DNA of 64,000 nucleotides from Roseateles sp. DAIF2 (lineage in GTDB: Bacteria; Pseudomonadota; Gammaproteobacteria; Burkholderiales; Burkholderiaceae_C): the NCBI RefSeq assembly GCF_015624425.1, contig NZ_CP049919.1, forward strand, positions 1,612,001-1,676,000, written 5' to 3'. Below are positions 27,600 through 36,183 of the stretch, in pieces; within the stretch, counting starts at the first letter, position 1, and the number at the start of each line of letters is the position of its first letter. A model generated the notes under the pieces. The model saw only the letters and a program-made list of their open reading frames with translations. It did not search any database and was not told where the DNA came from. The position numbers and the translations under genes are program-made.

Positions 27600-27953
27600 T
27601 CAGACCTTCTTCACAAATTCCGACTTCAACCCCATCGCTCCGATCCCATCGATCTTGCAGTCGATGTCATGGTCGCCCTCGGTCAAGCGGATGTTCTTGA
27701 CCTTGGTGCCGACCTTGACGACCAGGGACGAGCCCTTGATTTTCAGGTCCTTGATCACGGTGACCGTGTCGCCGTCCTGCAGGATGTTGCCCACGGCGTC
27801 CTTGATGAGGATGACGCGAGCCTCTTCGGTCGCAGCGGTATCCGGCCCCTGAACCGACCATTCATGGCCGCATTCGGGGCAGATGAGCTGGGCCCCATCC
27901 TCATAGGTGTAGACCGAGGTGCATTTGGGGCAGGCGGGCAGGGTGTTGCTCAT
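27600..27953 (-). CDS. yjdM: YjdM/PhnA-family zinc-ribbon protein
   Basis: The 117-residue protein has an N-terminal zinc ribbon (CPKC at residues ~8-11 and CPECG at ~27-31) and the conserved C-terminal PhnA domain ([18 protein letters not shown], then [10 protein letters not shown], ending in [10 protein letters not shown]). The family is small and cytosolic; despite the historical phnA name its role in phosphonate use is not established. ATG 27953 gives family length and is preceded by GGAG. Codon use is less GC-biased than in the neighbours. The gene starts just downstream of the tRNA-Asn terminator. Confidence 0.93.
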   Translation of the reverse strand: MSNTLPACPKCTSVYTYEDGAQLICPECGHEWSVQGPDTAATEEARVILIKDAVGNILQDGDTVTVIKDLKIKGSSLVVKVGTKVKNIRLTEGDHDIDCKIDGIGAMGLKSEFVKKV

Positions 27954-27975
27954 GTGGTGAGATCTCCGGGAGAAA

Positions 27976-28010
27976 TGAAAAAGCCCCACACGCTTGCGCG
28001 TGCAGGGCTT
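27976..28010 (-). terminator. Intrinsic terminator of the tandem tRNA-Asn transcript
   Basis: On the minus strand a 13-bp stem (two G-T wobbles) with a GCAA tetraloop spans 28010-27981 and is followed by TTTTTCATTT. It lies just past the 3' end of the second tRNA gene. Confidence 0.9.
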
Positions 28011-28015
28011 CAAAG

Positions 28016-28091
28016 TGGCTCCTCGACCTGGGCTCGAACCAGGGACCTACGGATTAACAGTCCGGCGCTCTACCGACTGAGCTATCGAGGA
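28016..28091 (-). tRNA. tRNA-Asn(GTT), downstream copy
   Basis: The 76-nt gene includes an encoded CCA (28016-28018). The acceptor stem is TCCTCGA/TCGAGGA; the D arm, anticodon loop (CTGTTAA, anticodon GTT) and T arm (GGTTCGAGCC) are all intact. It differs from the upstream copy by one compensated acceptor base pair. Confidence 0.97.
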
Positions 28092-28154
28092 ATTGTTTGC
28101 TTCTGCTATGTCGGCATGTCGATCGGTTGCGACATGCGTCTTGATGGGTTCTGT

Positions 28155-28230
28155 TGGCTCCCCGACCTGGGCTCGAACCAGGGACCTACGGATTAACAGT
28201 CCGGCGCTCTACCGACTGAGCTATCGGGGA
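28155..28230 (-). tRNA. tRNA-Asn(GTT), upstream copy
   Basis: The 76-nt gene encodes its CCA end. The acceptor stem is TCCCCGA/TCGGGGA, and the rest of the body is identical to the copy 63 bp downstream. Both are read from the same strand with a good promoter upstream and a terminator downstream, so they probably form one transcript. Confidence 0.97.
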
Positions 28231-28242
28231 ACAGAGCCTTGC

Positions 28243-28272
28243 ATTATAGCCAGAAAAAATCCTGGTTTACAA
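28243..28272 (-). promoter_or_regulatory. Sigma-70 promoter of the tRNA-Asn pair
   Basis: On the minus strand a consensus -10 TATAAT lies at 28248-28243 and a -35-like TTGTAA at 28272-28267, with an 18-bp spacer. The -10 box ends 12 bp before the tRNA 5' end. The -35 box covers the TAA stop codon of the upstream TonB-receptor gene. Confidence 0.7.
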
Positions 28273-30429
28273 GCTTGTCTCCAAACTGATGCGCCAGGTG
28301 CGCGGTTCGAGCGGGTACAGGTACGCATGGCCGTACTGGAAGGGCGATTCCTTCCAGGCGCGGCGGTTCGCCAGGTTGTCCACGCCGGCGCGCCAGGTCA
28401 GTTGCTGGCCGCCGCCGAGTTGCTGCTCGTAGCGCAGGCCGGCATCGAGGCGGGTCCAGCCGGGGATCTTCAGGCTGTTGTCGGGCAGCACGGCGCGCGG
28501 GCCTTCGTAGACCAGGCCCGCCTGCAGCTGCAGGCCGCCGATGAGGTCCTGGCGGCCCTGCAGCTTGAGCGCGGTCTCGGCCACGTTGGCGGGCTTCAGG
28601 CCGTTCAGGCTGGCATCGGCGCTGCCATGGCGGCGCGCCCTGAGCTTCATCGCGCTGGCCAGCAGGCCGCCACCGGACCATTTCAGGTCGGCCTGGGCCT
28701 CGAGGCCGCGATGGCGGGCGGTGCCGTCGGCCGCGCGGGTGCAGCTGAGGTTGGCGTCGCAGGTGCCGATGTCGCGCCATTGCGGGCGCTTGATGTCGAA
28801 GGCGGCGATGCCCCAGTCCACCGTCGAGCTGCCGGCCTTCAGTCCGATCTCCAGCTGGCGGCTCTTCTGCGCGGGCAGGGCCTGGCCGGGATTGTTGTAG
28901 CGGCCGCGGTTCGGGATCACCTCGGACTCGACGCCCTCGCCCCAGCTGGCATAGGCCATCAGCTGCGGCGTCAGCGCCTGGCTCAGGCCCAGCCAGGGCG
29001 TGGTGAAGTTCTGCTTGTAGCTGGTCGCGCGCGAGCCGTCGGTGCGCACGCTCTCGCGCTTGAGCTGCGTGTGGCGCAGGCCGAGCCAGCCCTGCAGGCC
29101 CGGCAGCAGCGCGTCGAGGCCGACGCTGTCGCGCAGATAGAACTCGGTGCTGCGCTCGTCGCGGTTGGTGTTCTCGTCGGTCAGGCTCGGGTCGGCCGGC
29201 GTGCGGCTCTTGCCATCGATCGTGCCGACGCCGACCAGGTTGTAGGCCTGGCGCTGGAAGCGGCTTTCGAAGCGGCTCAGCAGCAGGCCGGTGCTCAGCT
29301 CGTGGCGCAGCGGCCCGGTCCTGAACTTGCCGGCCAGCGACAGATCCAGCGCATCGCTGTCGCGACGCTCGTTCTCGCTGCGGAAGTCCCAGATCGAGAA
29401 GCTGCCGTCGGCGGCGAAGCGGTCGCAGGGGGCGCAGTCATAGCTGACCGGGTCGTACTTGCCGGAGGCGTAGGCCAGCCGGTCATCCGTCTTCAGCCGC
29501 TGCACGCCCAGATGCGCCTGCGCCTTCCAGTCGGCGTTCAGGCGTTGCGTCAGGCGCAGCGAGGCATGGGTGTTGTCGAACACCACCGGCTGGCTCCAGG
29601 CCTGGTTGTTCAGGTTGATGCGCGGGTCGATGTCCTTGGCCGAGGGCAGCTTGCTGCCCAGCAGGCTGAAACCGGGCTGGCTGGGCTGGCTCTGGCGGTT
29701 CCATTCGAACTCGGCCTCGACCAGGGTATCGGACGTGGCGCGCCAGTCGCCGGCCAGGGCCAGCAGCCGGCGATCGCCCTTGGCGTCGCGCAGCAGCGGA
29801 CGCAGCTCGGCCGCGGCGGCATTGATGCGCAGGCCGAAGACCTGACCCGCGCCGAAGCGGCGGCTCCAGTCCAGCGCGGCCTGGGCCGTGCCGCGCTCGC
29901 TGAGGGCCAGCGTGAGGTTGGTCAGCGGTGCCGCGGTCGGGCGCTTGACCAGCAGGTTCACCAGGCCACCGGGCGCGCTGGTGCCGGACTGGATGCCGCT
30001 GGTGCCCTTCAGCAGCTCGATGCCGCTCTTGTTGCCCAGGGCCAGCGCGGTCTCGGCATTGATCGGCAGGCCGTCGCGGCGGTAGTTGAAGCGGTTGTCG
30101 AGGTCGAAGCCGCGCACCTTCAGGTAGGAGACATAGCCCTGCGAGTTGTAGGCGTCGCCGACGCTGGCATCGAAGTTGGTCAGGCCCGAGAGCCCATCGA
30201 TGCCGGCATCGAGCAGCCGCTCGGCACTCAGCACCGAGGCCTGCAGCGGTAGCTTGGCGACCGGCGTCTCGCCGCCGAAACCGCCGATCGTGACCGGCGC
30301 GTCGGCGCTGCGGCCGCTGACCGTGACGGTCGGCAGGGCCTGTTGCTGTTGCGACTGCTGTTGCGCCAGCGCGGGCAGGGCCAGCAGCAGCGAGGAGAAG
30401 AGGGTGGAGAGTTTGCGGGTGGATGCCAT
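28267..30429 (-). CDS. TonB-dependent receptor, probably for thiamine or a thiamine precursor
   Basis: The 720-residue protein has a signal peptide (LFSSLLLALPALA), then a Gln-rich TonB-box region (ALPTVTVSGR). A plug domain spans about residues 50-165 (GYVSYLKVRGFDLDNRFNYR, then IELLKGTSGIQSGTSAPGGL) and a 22-strand-type barrel follows. On domain content alone it resembles siderophore receptors. The TPP riboswitch about 150-250 bp upstream instead indicates control by thiamine pyrophosphate, so uptake of thiamine or one of its moieties is the best inference. No Shine-Dalgarno is obvious at the ATG (30429). It is a single-gene unit ending in the tRNA promoter. Confidence 0.9.
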   Translation of the reverse strand: MASTRKLSTLFSSLLLALPALAQQQSQQQQALPTVTVSGRSADAPVTIGGFGGETPVAKLPLQASVLSAERLLDAGIDGLSGLTNFDASVGDAYNSQGYVSYLKVRGFDLDNRFNYRRDGLPINAETALALGNKSGIELLKGTSGIQSGTSAPGGLVNLLVKRPTAAPLTNLTLALSERGTAQAALDWSRRFGAGQVFGLRINAAAAELRPLLRDAKGDRRLLALAGDWRATSDTLVEAEFEWNRQSQPSQPGFSLLGSKLPSAKDIDPRINLNNQAWSQPVVFDNTHASLRLTQRLNADWKAQAHLGVQRLKTDDRLAYASGKYDPVSYDCAPCDRFAADGSFSIWDFRSENERRDSDALDLSLAGKFRTGPLRHELSTGLLLSRFESRFQRQAYNLVGVGTIDGKSRTPADPSLTDENTNRDERSTEFYLRDSVGLDALLPGLQGWLGLRHTQLKRESVRTDGSRATSYKQNFTTPWLGLSQALTPQLMAYASWGEGVESEVIPNRGRYNNPGQALPAQKSRQLEIGLKAGSSTVDWGIAAFDIKRPQWRDIGTCDANLSCTRAADGTARHRGLEAQADLKWSGGGLLASAMKLRARRHGSADASLNGLKPANVAETALKLQGRQDLIGGLQLQAGLVYEGPRAVLPDNSLKIPGWTRLDAGLRYEQQLGGGQQLTWRAGVDNLANRRAWKESPFQYGHAYLYPLEPRTWRISLETSL

Positions 30430-30567
30430 CGGATCAACTGCTAGTACAACAACAAGCGATGGCAGGGCGGCTCACGAGCCCAGATGGATGTCGAACCGCG
30501 GCGAGAAAGGACCGGAGGACAGGTCGACCTGGGCGTCTTGCGTGCTTCCCTGCGCGAGGATTACCTC

Positions 30568-30596
30568 AGGCCAACAAGATATGCATCTGTTGACCT
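30568..30596 (-). promoter_or_regulatory. Hairpin overlapping the 3' edge of the TPP aptamer
   Basis: A 9-bp stem (minus strand AGGTCAACA with TGTTGGCCT, one G-T wobble) flanks a short inner helix. Its 5' strand contains the AGGT that should pair with ACCT in aptamer helix P4, so the two structures would be mutually exclusive. It could be the expression platform of the riboswitch. Confidence 0.5.
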
Positions 30597-30680
30597 CGCG
30601 GCCGAAGCCGCCGATCAGGTTCAAAGGGACTTTCTCAGCCGGCCTGTCCTGTGGGACGGGCCAGCACCCCTAGCGACTGC
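30580..30680 (-). promoter_or_regulatory. Thiamine pyrophosphate (THI-box) riboswitch
   Basis: On the minus strand the conserved THI elements occur in order. These are GGGGTGC (30670-30664), a GC-rich P3 helix with a CACA loop, CTGAGA (30638-30633), CCCTTTGAACCTGATC (30628-30613), a short P5 helix and GCGAGGT closing P4. The core is nearly consensus. The P5 loop differs from the usual UAAU-type sequence. The element lies in the leader of the downstream TonB receptor, so high TPP should lower receptor expression. Confidence 0.87.
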
Positions 30681-30726
30681 CGAGGCCCGAAGCCGCGACA
30701 GTGGTGCGATTGTAAGGGCCTACAAG

Positions 30727-30755
30727 CACAAGGCCCGCGCGCGGCGGGCCTTGTG
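30727..30755. terminator. Strong hairpin after the ferredoxin-NADP reductase gene
   Basis: A perfect 12-bp stem (CACAAGGCCCGC and its complement) with a GCGCG loop lies 24 bp after the reductase stop. No long T-run follows on the minus strand, so it may be a Rho-assisted terminator or an mRNA 3' stabiliser separating this gene from the riboswitch-controlled unit. The rest of the 30430-30778 gap is riboswitch leader. Confidence 0.55.
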
Positions 30756-30778
30756 TCCTGTGACTCGCCAGCGGCCGA

Positions 30779-31876
30779 TCAATCAAACACCGGCGACTCT
30801 ACCCCCAGCACCTTGTGCAGCTTCGGGCTGGTGGTCGTGTACTGCAGGTGCACGCGCTTGTCCGGGAACACATAGGGCGCGGCACCGAAGGCGGCCAGCG
30901 CGGCCTCGTGGAAGCCGGACAGGATCAGCTTCTTCTTGCCCGGGTAGGTGTTGACGTCGCCCACCGCGAAGATGCCGGGCACGCTGGTCTCGAACTTCTC
31001 GGTGTCGACGACGATCTGCTTGCGCTCCAGCGCCAGGCCCCATTCGGCGATCGGGCCCAGCTTCGGGCTCAGGCCGAAGAAGGCCAGGATCTGGTCGCAG
31101 GGCACGATGCGGGTGACGCCGTCGGCGCCGGTGACCTTGGCGCCGGTCAGCAGGCCGCCTTCCTCGACGATGCCCGTCACCTGGCCGACCAGGAACTGCA
31201 TCTCATGCGCCTCGCACAGCGCATGCATCTTCGCGACGTTGGCCGGCGCGGCCTTGAAGCCATCGCGCCGGTGCAGCAGGATCACGCTCTCGGCCTTGTG
31301 CGGGTTGCCGTCCTCGTTGCCGGCGCAGAAGTTCAGCGCCCAGTCCAGCGCCGAATCGCCGCCGCCGACCACCAGCAGGTTCTTGCCGGCGAACTGCTCG
31401 GGCCCGCGCACGCGGTAATGCACCTGCGTGCCCTCGAAGGGCTCGACGCCCTCGACCTTCAGGGTGCGCGGCTGGAAGCTGCCGACGCCGCCGGCGATGA
31501 AGATGGTCTTGGTCAGGAAGCGCGTGCCCTTGGCCGTCTCGACATAGAAACGCCCGCCGCAATCAGCCCCTTCCTCGCATTTCTGCACCACCGTGACCTC
31601 CTGGCCCAGGTGGAAGGTCGCGCCGAAAGGCTCGATCTGCTTGAGCAGGCTGTCGGTCAGCTCCTTGCCGGTGCACATGGGCACGGCCGGGATGTCGTAG
31701 ATCGGCTTGTCGGGGTAGAGCTCGATGCATTGCCCGCCGGGGTAGGCCAGCGAGTCGATGATATGGGCCTTGATCTCCAGCAGGCCCAGCTCGAAGACCT
31801 GGAACAGGCCCACCGGGCCGGCACCGACGATCACGGCGTCGGTCTCGATGATCGGGGCGGGCAGGGGGCTGCTCAT
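30779..31876 (-). CDS. Ferredoxin/flavodoxin-NADP+ reductase (thioredoxin-reductase-like type)
   Basis: The 365-residue flavoprotein has an FAD-binding motif [14 protein letters not shown] near residue 18 and an NADP motif [13 protein letters not shown] near residue 170. The C-terminal FAD motif [20 protein letters not shown] lies near residue 310. The catalytic CxxC of thioredoxin reductases is absent, as expected for this FNR subtype. It passes electrons between NADPH and ferredoxin. The fdxA gene lies 16 bp upstream on the same strand and supplies the likely partner. Confidence 0.93.
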   Translation of the reverse strand: MSSPLPAPIIETDAVIVGAGPVGLFQVFELGLLEIKAHIIDSLAYPGGQCIELYPDKPIYDIPAVPMCTGKELTDSLLKQIEPFGATFHLGQEVTVVQKCEEGADCGGRFYVETAKGTRFLTKTIFIAGGVGSFQPRTLKVEGVEPFEGTQVHYRVRGPEQFAGKNLLVVGGGDSALDWALNFCAGNEDGNPHKAESVILLHRRDGFKAAPANVAKMHALCEAHEMQFLVGQVTGIVEEGGLLTGAKVTGADGVTRIVPCDQILAFFGLSPKLGPIAEWGLALERKQIVVDTEKFETSVPGIFAVGDVNTYPGKKKLILSGFHEAALAAFGAAPYVFPDKRVHLQYTTTSPKLHKVLGVESPVFD

Positions 31877-31892
31877 GGGCGGCGGCCTTGCC

Positions 31893-32216
31893 TCAGCGGA
31901 TCAGCTCGGCCAGCTTGCCGGTCTTGTCTTTCCACTCGTCGGCGTCCGGCAGGGCCGGCTTGCGCTTGGTGATGCTGGGCCAGGCCTTCGCCAGGTCGGC
32001 ATTGAGCTTGATCATGTGCTGCTGGTTGCCCGGCACATCCTCCTCCGGCACGATGGCATTGGCCGGGCACTCGGGGATGCAGACCGCACAGTCGATGCAC
32101 TCGTCCGGATCGATGGTCAGGAAGTTGGGGCCTTCGCGGAAGCAGTCAACGGGGCAGACATCGACGCAATCGGTGTACTTGCAGCGGATGCAGGCTTCGG
32201 TAACGACGTGGGTCAT
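31893..32216 (-). CDS. fdxA: Seven-iron ferredoxin FdxA
   Basis: The 107-residue protein carries the [3Fe-4S]/[4Fe-4S] cysteine pattern of FdxA ferredoxins: [18 protein letters not shown] and later [12 protein letters not shown]. The acidic C-terminal extension is family typical. It is a low-potential electron carrier, here paired with the reductase gene just downstream. Confidence 0.96.
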   Translation of the reverse strand: MTHVVTEACIRCKYTDCVDVCPVDCFREGPNFLTIDPDECIDCAVCIPECPANAIVPEEDVPGNQQHMIKLNADLAKAWPSITKRKPALPDADEWKDKTGKLAELIR

Positions 32217-32287
32217 GGTGGGGCAACTCGGTTCTTATGGGCGTGCGCGCCGGCGCAGGGCGCACCGGGACAGGGCAGAGGCGGATT

Positions 32288-33067
32288 TTAATCGCTGAGG
32301 GCGCGGGTACGGGCTTGTTCCTGCGCAAGCCCGGTGGCCTTGATGGTTTTGCGGGGGCGGGCGCTGACCGCCCGGGCGCCGGCGCCGACGGTGACGACGG
32401 TGGGCCGGCCGCGGTGCAGCAGCGCCGCGGCCGCAAGACCTGACACCGGATGTTCGCTGGCCAGCGCGTCCGGCCAGCCGGCGCGCGAGACCACGCTGCA
32501 GGGCGCGTCCGGCGCCCAGCCGGCCTCGACCAGCTTGCGCGCCAGCGCCGCCAGCTGGCGGCCGGCCATGTAGAACACCTCGGTGTCGGCGCTCTTGCCG
32601 CCTTGCAGATCGCCCTCGCGGGTCATCGCGGTGGTGAGGCTGACGCTGCGGCCCTGGCCGCGGCGGGTCAACGGGCGCTGGGTCTGGGCCGCCGCGGCGA
32701 TCGCCGCAGTGACGCCGGGCACCACCTCGATGTCGTCCGGTGGGATGCCGGCGGCGGCCAGCGCCTCCAGCTCCTCCTCCAGGCGGCCGAAGATGCTGGC
32801 GTCGCCGCCCTTCAGGCGCACGACCAGGGCATGCTGCCGAGCCATCTTGACCAGCAGCGCGTCGATCGCGGTCTGCGCGGTGGCGTCGGCCGAGAAGCCG
32901 CGCTTGCCGACGTCCAGCCACTGCGCCTGTGGCGCGAATTCGCGCAGGGCCGGGTCGGTCAGGGCGTCGAACAGCACCACGTCCGCCCGTTGCAGCGCAC
33001 GCGCGCCGCGCAGGGTGATCAGGTCCGCGGCCCCGGGGCCGGCGCTGACGAAGATGACCTTGCCCAT
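32288..33067 (-). CDS. cobA: Uroporphyrinogen-III C-methyltransferase
   Basis: The 259-residue SAM-dependent methyltransferase converts uroporphyrinogen III to precorrin-2, the first step to siroheme. Family motifs are present: VSAGPGAADLITLRG, VVRLKGGDASIFGR, EVVPGVTAAIAAAA and FYMAGRQL. It is the last gene of the cys operon and supplies the siroheme needed by CysI. ATG 33067 is preferred; a TTG at 33076 sits too close to the GAGGA site. The Met8/CysG-B functions for oxidation and iron insertion are not in the window. Confidence 0.93.
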   Translation of the reverse strand: MGKVIFVSAGPGAADLITLRGARALQRADVVLFDALTDPALREFAPQAQWLDVGKRGFSADATAQTAIDALLVKMARQHALVVRLKGGDASIFGRLEEELEALAAAGIPPDDIEVVPGVTAAIAAAAQTQRPLTRRGQGRSVSLTTAMTREGDLQGGKSADTEVFYMAGRQLAALARKLVEAGWAPDAPCSVVSRAGWPDALASEHPVSGLAAAALLHRGRPTVVTVGAGARAVSARPRKTIKATGLAQEQARTRALSD

Positions 33068-33089
33068 GTCTGCCAACTTTCCTCAGGGT

Positions 33090-34397
33090 TCAGCGCACCA
33101 GCAGCGCACCCGAGGTGCGGTTGCTGGTCGGGTCGACGACGATCAGCGCGCCGCCGACGCGGTTAGCCGCATAGGGCTCCACCGGCAGCGCGGCCTGCAC
33201 CTCGATGCGCACATGGCCGATCTCGTTGACCGCCAGTTCCTGTGCCTCGGTTTCGGCCAGGGTGTGGATGTCCAGGCGATGCTCGATCGCGGCGATGCGT
33301 GCCTGCACCCAGCGGTTGCCATGGCGCACCCAGTACTTGCGGCCTTCTTTAGCCGGCTCGGTGTCCAGCCAGGCCAGGGTGGCCTCGAAGCTCTGCACCG
33401 GCGTGGCGCTGCCGGGCGTGACGATCCAGTCGCCGCGGCTGACATCCAGCTGGCGGTCCAGCACGACGCCGGCCGATTCCCCGGCCACGCTGTGCGCGAC
33501 GGTCTCGCCGGCGCGGCGTACCTCGGCCACGACCGCGGTCTGGCCGCTGGGCAGGATCTGCACCTCGTCGCCGGCCTTGACCTGGCCATGGGCGATGCGG
33601 CCCCACAGGGTGCGCGGCTGGTGACCGGTGCCCTCACCCTCGCGAGCGACATATTGCACCGGGATCAGCAGCTGGCCCTCGACCTTCTCCTGCAGCGCCG
33701 GCAGGCCTTCCAGCACCTGCAGCAGCGAGGGACCGTCGTACCAGGCCGCGTCCAGCGGCTGGGTGACGTTGTCGCCGCGCAGCGCCGAGACCGGCACGAT
33801 CGCGGTCACCGCGATGCCCGCCTGCGCGGCGAAGGCCCGCAGCGCGGCGCTGACCTTGGCGAAGCCGGCGCCCGGGTCGGCCAGCGCGTCGATCTTGTTG
33901 ATCGCGAACACGATGCTGGGCACGCGCAGCAGATGCGCCAAGAGGCTGTGGCGGCGCGTCTGCGGCAGCAGCGGCACCTCGGCGGCGTCCAGGTCCAGCT
34001 TGGTGATGTCCACCAGCACCACGGCGGCATCGCTGCCGGCCGCGGCCGTCACCATATTGCGGGTGTACTGCTCATGGCCCGGCGCGTCGGCGATGATGAA
34101 CTTGCGGGTCTTGGTCGCGAAGTAGCGGTAGGCCACGTCGATCGTGATGCCCTGCTCGCGCTCGGCCTCCAGGCCGTCGGTCAAGAGGCTCAGGTCGATC
34201 GGTGCGCCGGCGGCACGCTTTTCCAGCGTGTCCAGCTGGTCGGCCAGGATCGCGCGGCTGTCGTACAGCAGGCGGCCGATCAGGGTGCTCTTGCCGTCGT
34301 CGACGCTGCCGGCGGTCAGAAAGCGCAGCGCGCGGTGCTGCGTGTCCACGTCTTGTTCGTGGACCCGGGTGTTGTCGTTGTTCAGAACTGCGCTCAT
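33090..34397 (-). CDS. cysN: Sulfate adenylyltransferase subunit 1 (GTPase)
   Basis: The 435-residue protein is the GTP-hydrolysing subunit of ATP sulfurylase. G1 GSVDDGKST lies near residue 32, G3 is DAPGHEQY and G4 is NKID, with EF-Tu-like beta-barrel domains after residue ~235. There is no fused APS-kinase (CysC) domain. The start lies 2 nt after the cysD stop, so expression is coupled. With CysD it makes adenosine 5'-phosphosulfate. Confidence 0.95.
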   Translation of the reverse strand: MSAVLNNDNTRVHEQDVDTQHRALRFLTAGSVDDGKSTLIGRLLYDSRAILADQLDTLEKRAAGAPIDLSLLTDGLEAEREQGITIDVAYRYFATKTRKFIIADAPGHEQYTRNMVTAAAGSDAAVVLVDITKLDLDAAEVPLLPQTRRHSLLAHLLRVPSIVFAINKIDALADPGAGFAKVSAALRAFAAQAGIAVTAIVPVSALRGDNVTQPLDAAWYDGPSLLQVLEGLPALQEKVEGQLLIPVQYVAREGEGTGHQPRTLWGRIAHGQVKAGDEVQILPSGQTAVVAEVRRAGETVAHSVAGESAGVVLDRQLDVSRGDWIVTPGSATPVQSFEATLAWLDTEPAKEGRKYWVRHGNRWVQARIAAIEHRLDIHTLAETEAQELAVNEIGHVRIEVQAALPVEPYAANRVGGALIVVDPTSNRTSGALLVR

Positions 34398-34399
34398 GA

Positions 34400-35371
34400 T
34401 CAGAAATACCCTTCCTTCTTGCGACGCTCCATCGAGGCCTCGGAGGTGCGGTCATCCATGCGGGTGGCGCCGCGCTCGCTGACCGTGACGGTCAGGGTCT
34501 CGGCGACGATGTCCTGGGCCGAGACGGCCGGGCTTTCGACCGGGCAGGTGCAGGTCATGTCGCCGACGGTGCGAAAACGCACGGTCTCGGTCTCGACCAC
34601 ATCACCGGCCTCCGGCGGCGTCACCTCGGTGACTGGCACCAAGAGGCCCTTCTTGCGCACGACCTGGCGCTGGTGCGCGAAGTAGAGGCTGGGCAGCGGG
34701 ATGTTCTCGCGCGCGATGTAGAGCCAGACGTCCAGCTCGGTCCAGTTGCTGATCGGGAAGGCGCGGAAATGCTCGCCCGGGCGGATGCGGGTGTTGAACA
34801 GGTTCCACAGCTCGGGGCGCTGCTCCTTGGGCTGCCATTGGCCGAAGCTGTCGCGGTGGCTGAAGATGCGCTCCTTTGCGCGCGCCTTCTCCTCGTCGCG
34901 GCGGGCGCCGCCGATCAGCACGTCGAAGCGGTTGTCCTCGATCGCTTCCAAGAGGGTCACGGTCTGGTGGCCGTTGCGCGACTCCAGCGGATGGGCCAGG
35001 CGCACCGTGCCCTTTTTGATCGATTCCTCCATATGGGCAACGATGACGCGCTCGCCCATCTCGGCGACGCGGCGGTCGCGGAACTCGATCACCTCGGGGA
35101 AGTTGTGGCCGGTGTCCACATGCACCAGCGGGAAGGGAAGTTTTCCCTTGAAGGTGTTGCCGGTGGGATCGCTCTTGTCGCGCGTCTTGAAGGCCTTCTC
35201 GGCCAGGCGCAGCACCACGCAGCTGTCCTTGCCGCTGGAGAACAGCAGGCCCGGGCGTTCGAAGGCGGCGGCCACCTCGCGCAGGATGAAGATGGCCTCC
35301 TCCTCCAGGTGGTCCAGATGACGGTGATCGACCGTCGGCAGCAGTTTCTCGAGATTGACCGGGGCGTTCAT
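34400..35371 (-). CDS. cysD: Sulfate adenylyltransferase subunit 2
   Basis: The 323-residue PAPS-reductase-like ATP pyrophosphatase has the PP-loop FSSGKDSCVV near residue 46, plus HVDTGHNFPE and IGGARRDEEKARAKER. It performs the adenylyl transfer from ATP to sulfate. ATG 35371 overlaps the cysH stop by 4 nt (ATGA), fixing the start and indicating translational coupling. Confidence 0.95.
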   Translation of the reverse strand: MNAPVNLEKLLPTVDHRHLDHLEEEAIFILREVAAAFERPGLLFSSGKDSCVVLRLAEKAFKTRDKSDPTGNTFKGKLPFPLVHVDTGHNFPEVIEFRDRRVAEMGERVIVAHMEESIKKGTVRLAHPLESRNGHQTVTLLEAIEDNRFDVLIGGARRDEEKARAKERIFSHRDSFGQWQPKEQRPELWNLFNTRIRPGEHFRAFPISNWTELDVWLYIARENIPLPSLYFAHQRQVVRKKGLLVPVTEVTPPEAGDVVETETVRFRTVGDMTCTCPVESPAVSAQDIVAETLTVTVSERGATRMDDRTSEASMERRKKEGYF

Positions 35372-36168
35372 GCCGGGGCTCCTGTGCTCTTCGTCAGTTC
35401 TTCGTTGGTGTGGGCCTTGTGCAGGCCGCATTCCTTGGCGTCTTCACTCTCCCACCACCAGCGGCCGGCGCGGAAGTCCTCGCCGACCGCGATCGCGCGG
35501 GTGCAGGGCGCACAGCCGATGCTGGGCATGAACTGGTCATGCAGCGCGTTGTGGGGCACGTCGAAGGCCTGGATGTAATGCCAGACATCGGCCCAGCTCC
35601 ATTCGGCCAGCGGATTCAGCTTCGTGCGGCCGTTGCCGTCCGGCTCGGCGAAGGGCACCTCGGCGCGGTTTGCGCTCTGCTCGCGGCGCAGGCCGGTGAT
35701 CCAGGCGCTGCGGCCGGCCAGCATGCGGGAGAGCGGCTCCAGCTTGCGCAGGCCGCAGCAGGCCTTGCGCAGCGCCAGGCTCTCGTACATCGCGCGCTCA
35801 CCGTTGCTCTTGACGAAATGGATCACCGCCTCCTGCACCGGGCTGAAGACCTCGACCTCCAGCGCGTACTTTGCTTCGATGGCCGGGATCAGCGCCAGGG
35901 TCTCGGCGTGCAGCGCGCCGGTGTCCAGAGTGGCGATGCAGATCGGCAGCGCGTGGCGGGCGATCAGGTCGGTGATCACCATGTCCTCGGCGCCGAGGCT
36001 GGTGGACTGGATCAGGCCCGCGCCATGCTCGGCCACGGCCTGCTTCAGCAGCTCGACCGTGCGAGCCAGGCGCTCCTCGAAGCCGGCCGTCTGGCGGGCA
36101 TACAGACCAATGGCCGAGGCGCTGGCCGGCGCCGACAGCCAGGACAGGGTGGAAGCTTCGCCGCTCAT
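35368..36168 (-). CDS. cysH: Assimilatory adenylyl-sulfate (APS) reductase
   Basis: The 266-residue protein has the CysH fold and the paired-cysteine signature of iron-sulfur APS reductases: CCGLRKLEPL near residue 136 and CAPCTRAIAVGEDFRAGRWW near residue 220, followed by the redox-active ECGLH near the C-terminus. The cluster-binding CC/CxxC pattern implies that it reduces APS directly to sulfite, which fits the absence of APS kinase in the operon. Confidence 0.94.
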   Translation of the reverse strand: MSGEASTLSWLSAPASASAIGLYARQTAGFEERLARTVELLKQAVAEHGAGLIQSTSLGAEDMVITDLIARHALPICIATLDTGALHAETLALIPAIEAKYALEVEVFSPVQEAVIHFVKSNGERAMYESLALRKACCGLRKLEPLSRMLAGRSAWITGLRREQSANRAEVPFAEPDGNGRTKLNPLAEWSWADVWHYIQAFDVPHNALHDQFMPSIGCAPCTRAIAVGEDFRAGRWWWESEDAKECGLHKAHTNEELTKSTGAPA

Positions 36169-36183
36169 GCTGCTTGCCCTTTC

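Noticed and set aside
28016..28230. Two near-identical ~75-bp repeats that could suggest a CRISPR or direct-repeat element.
   Set aside because: They fold as complete tRNA-Asn genes with encoded CCA and there are only two copies.
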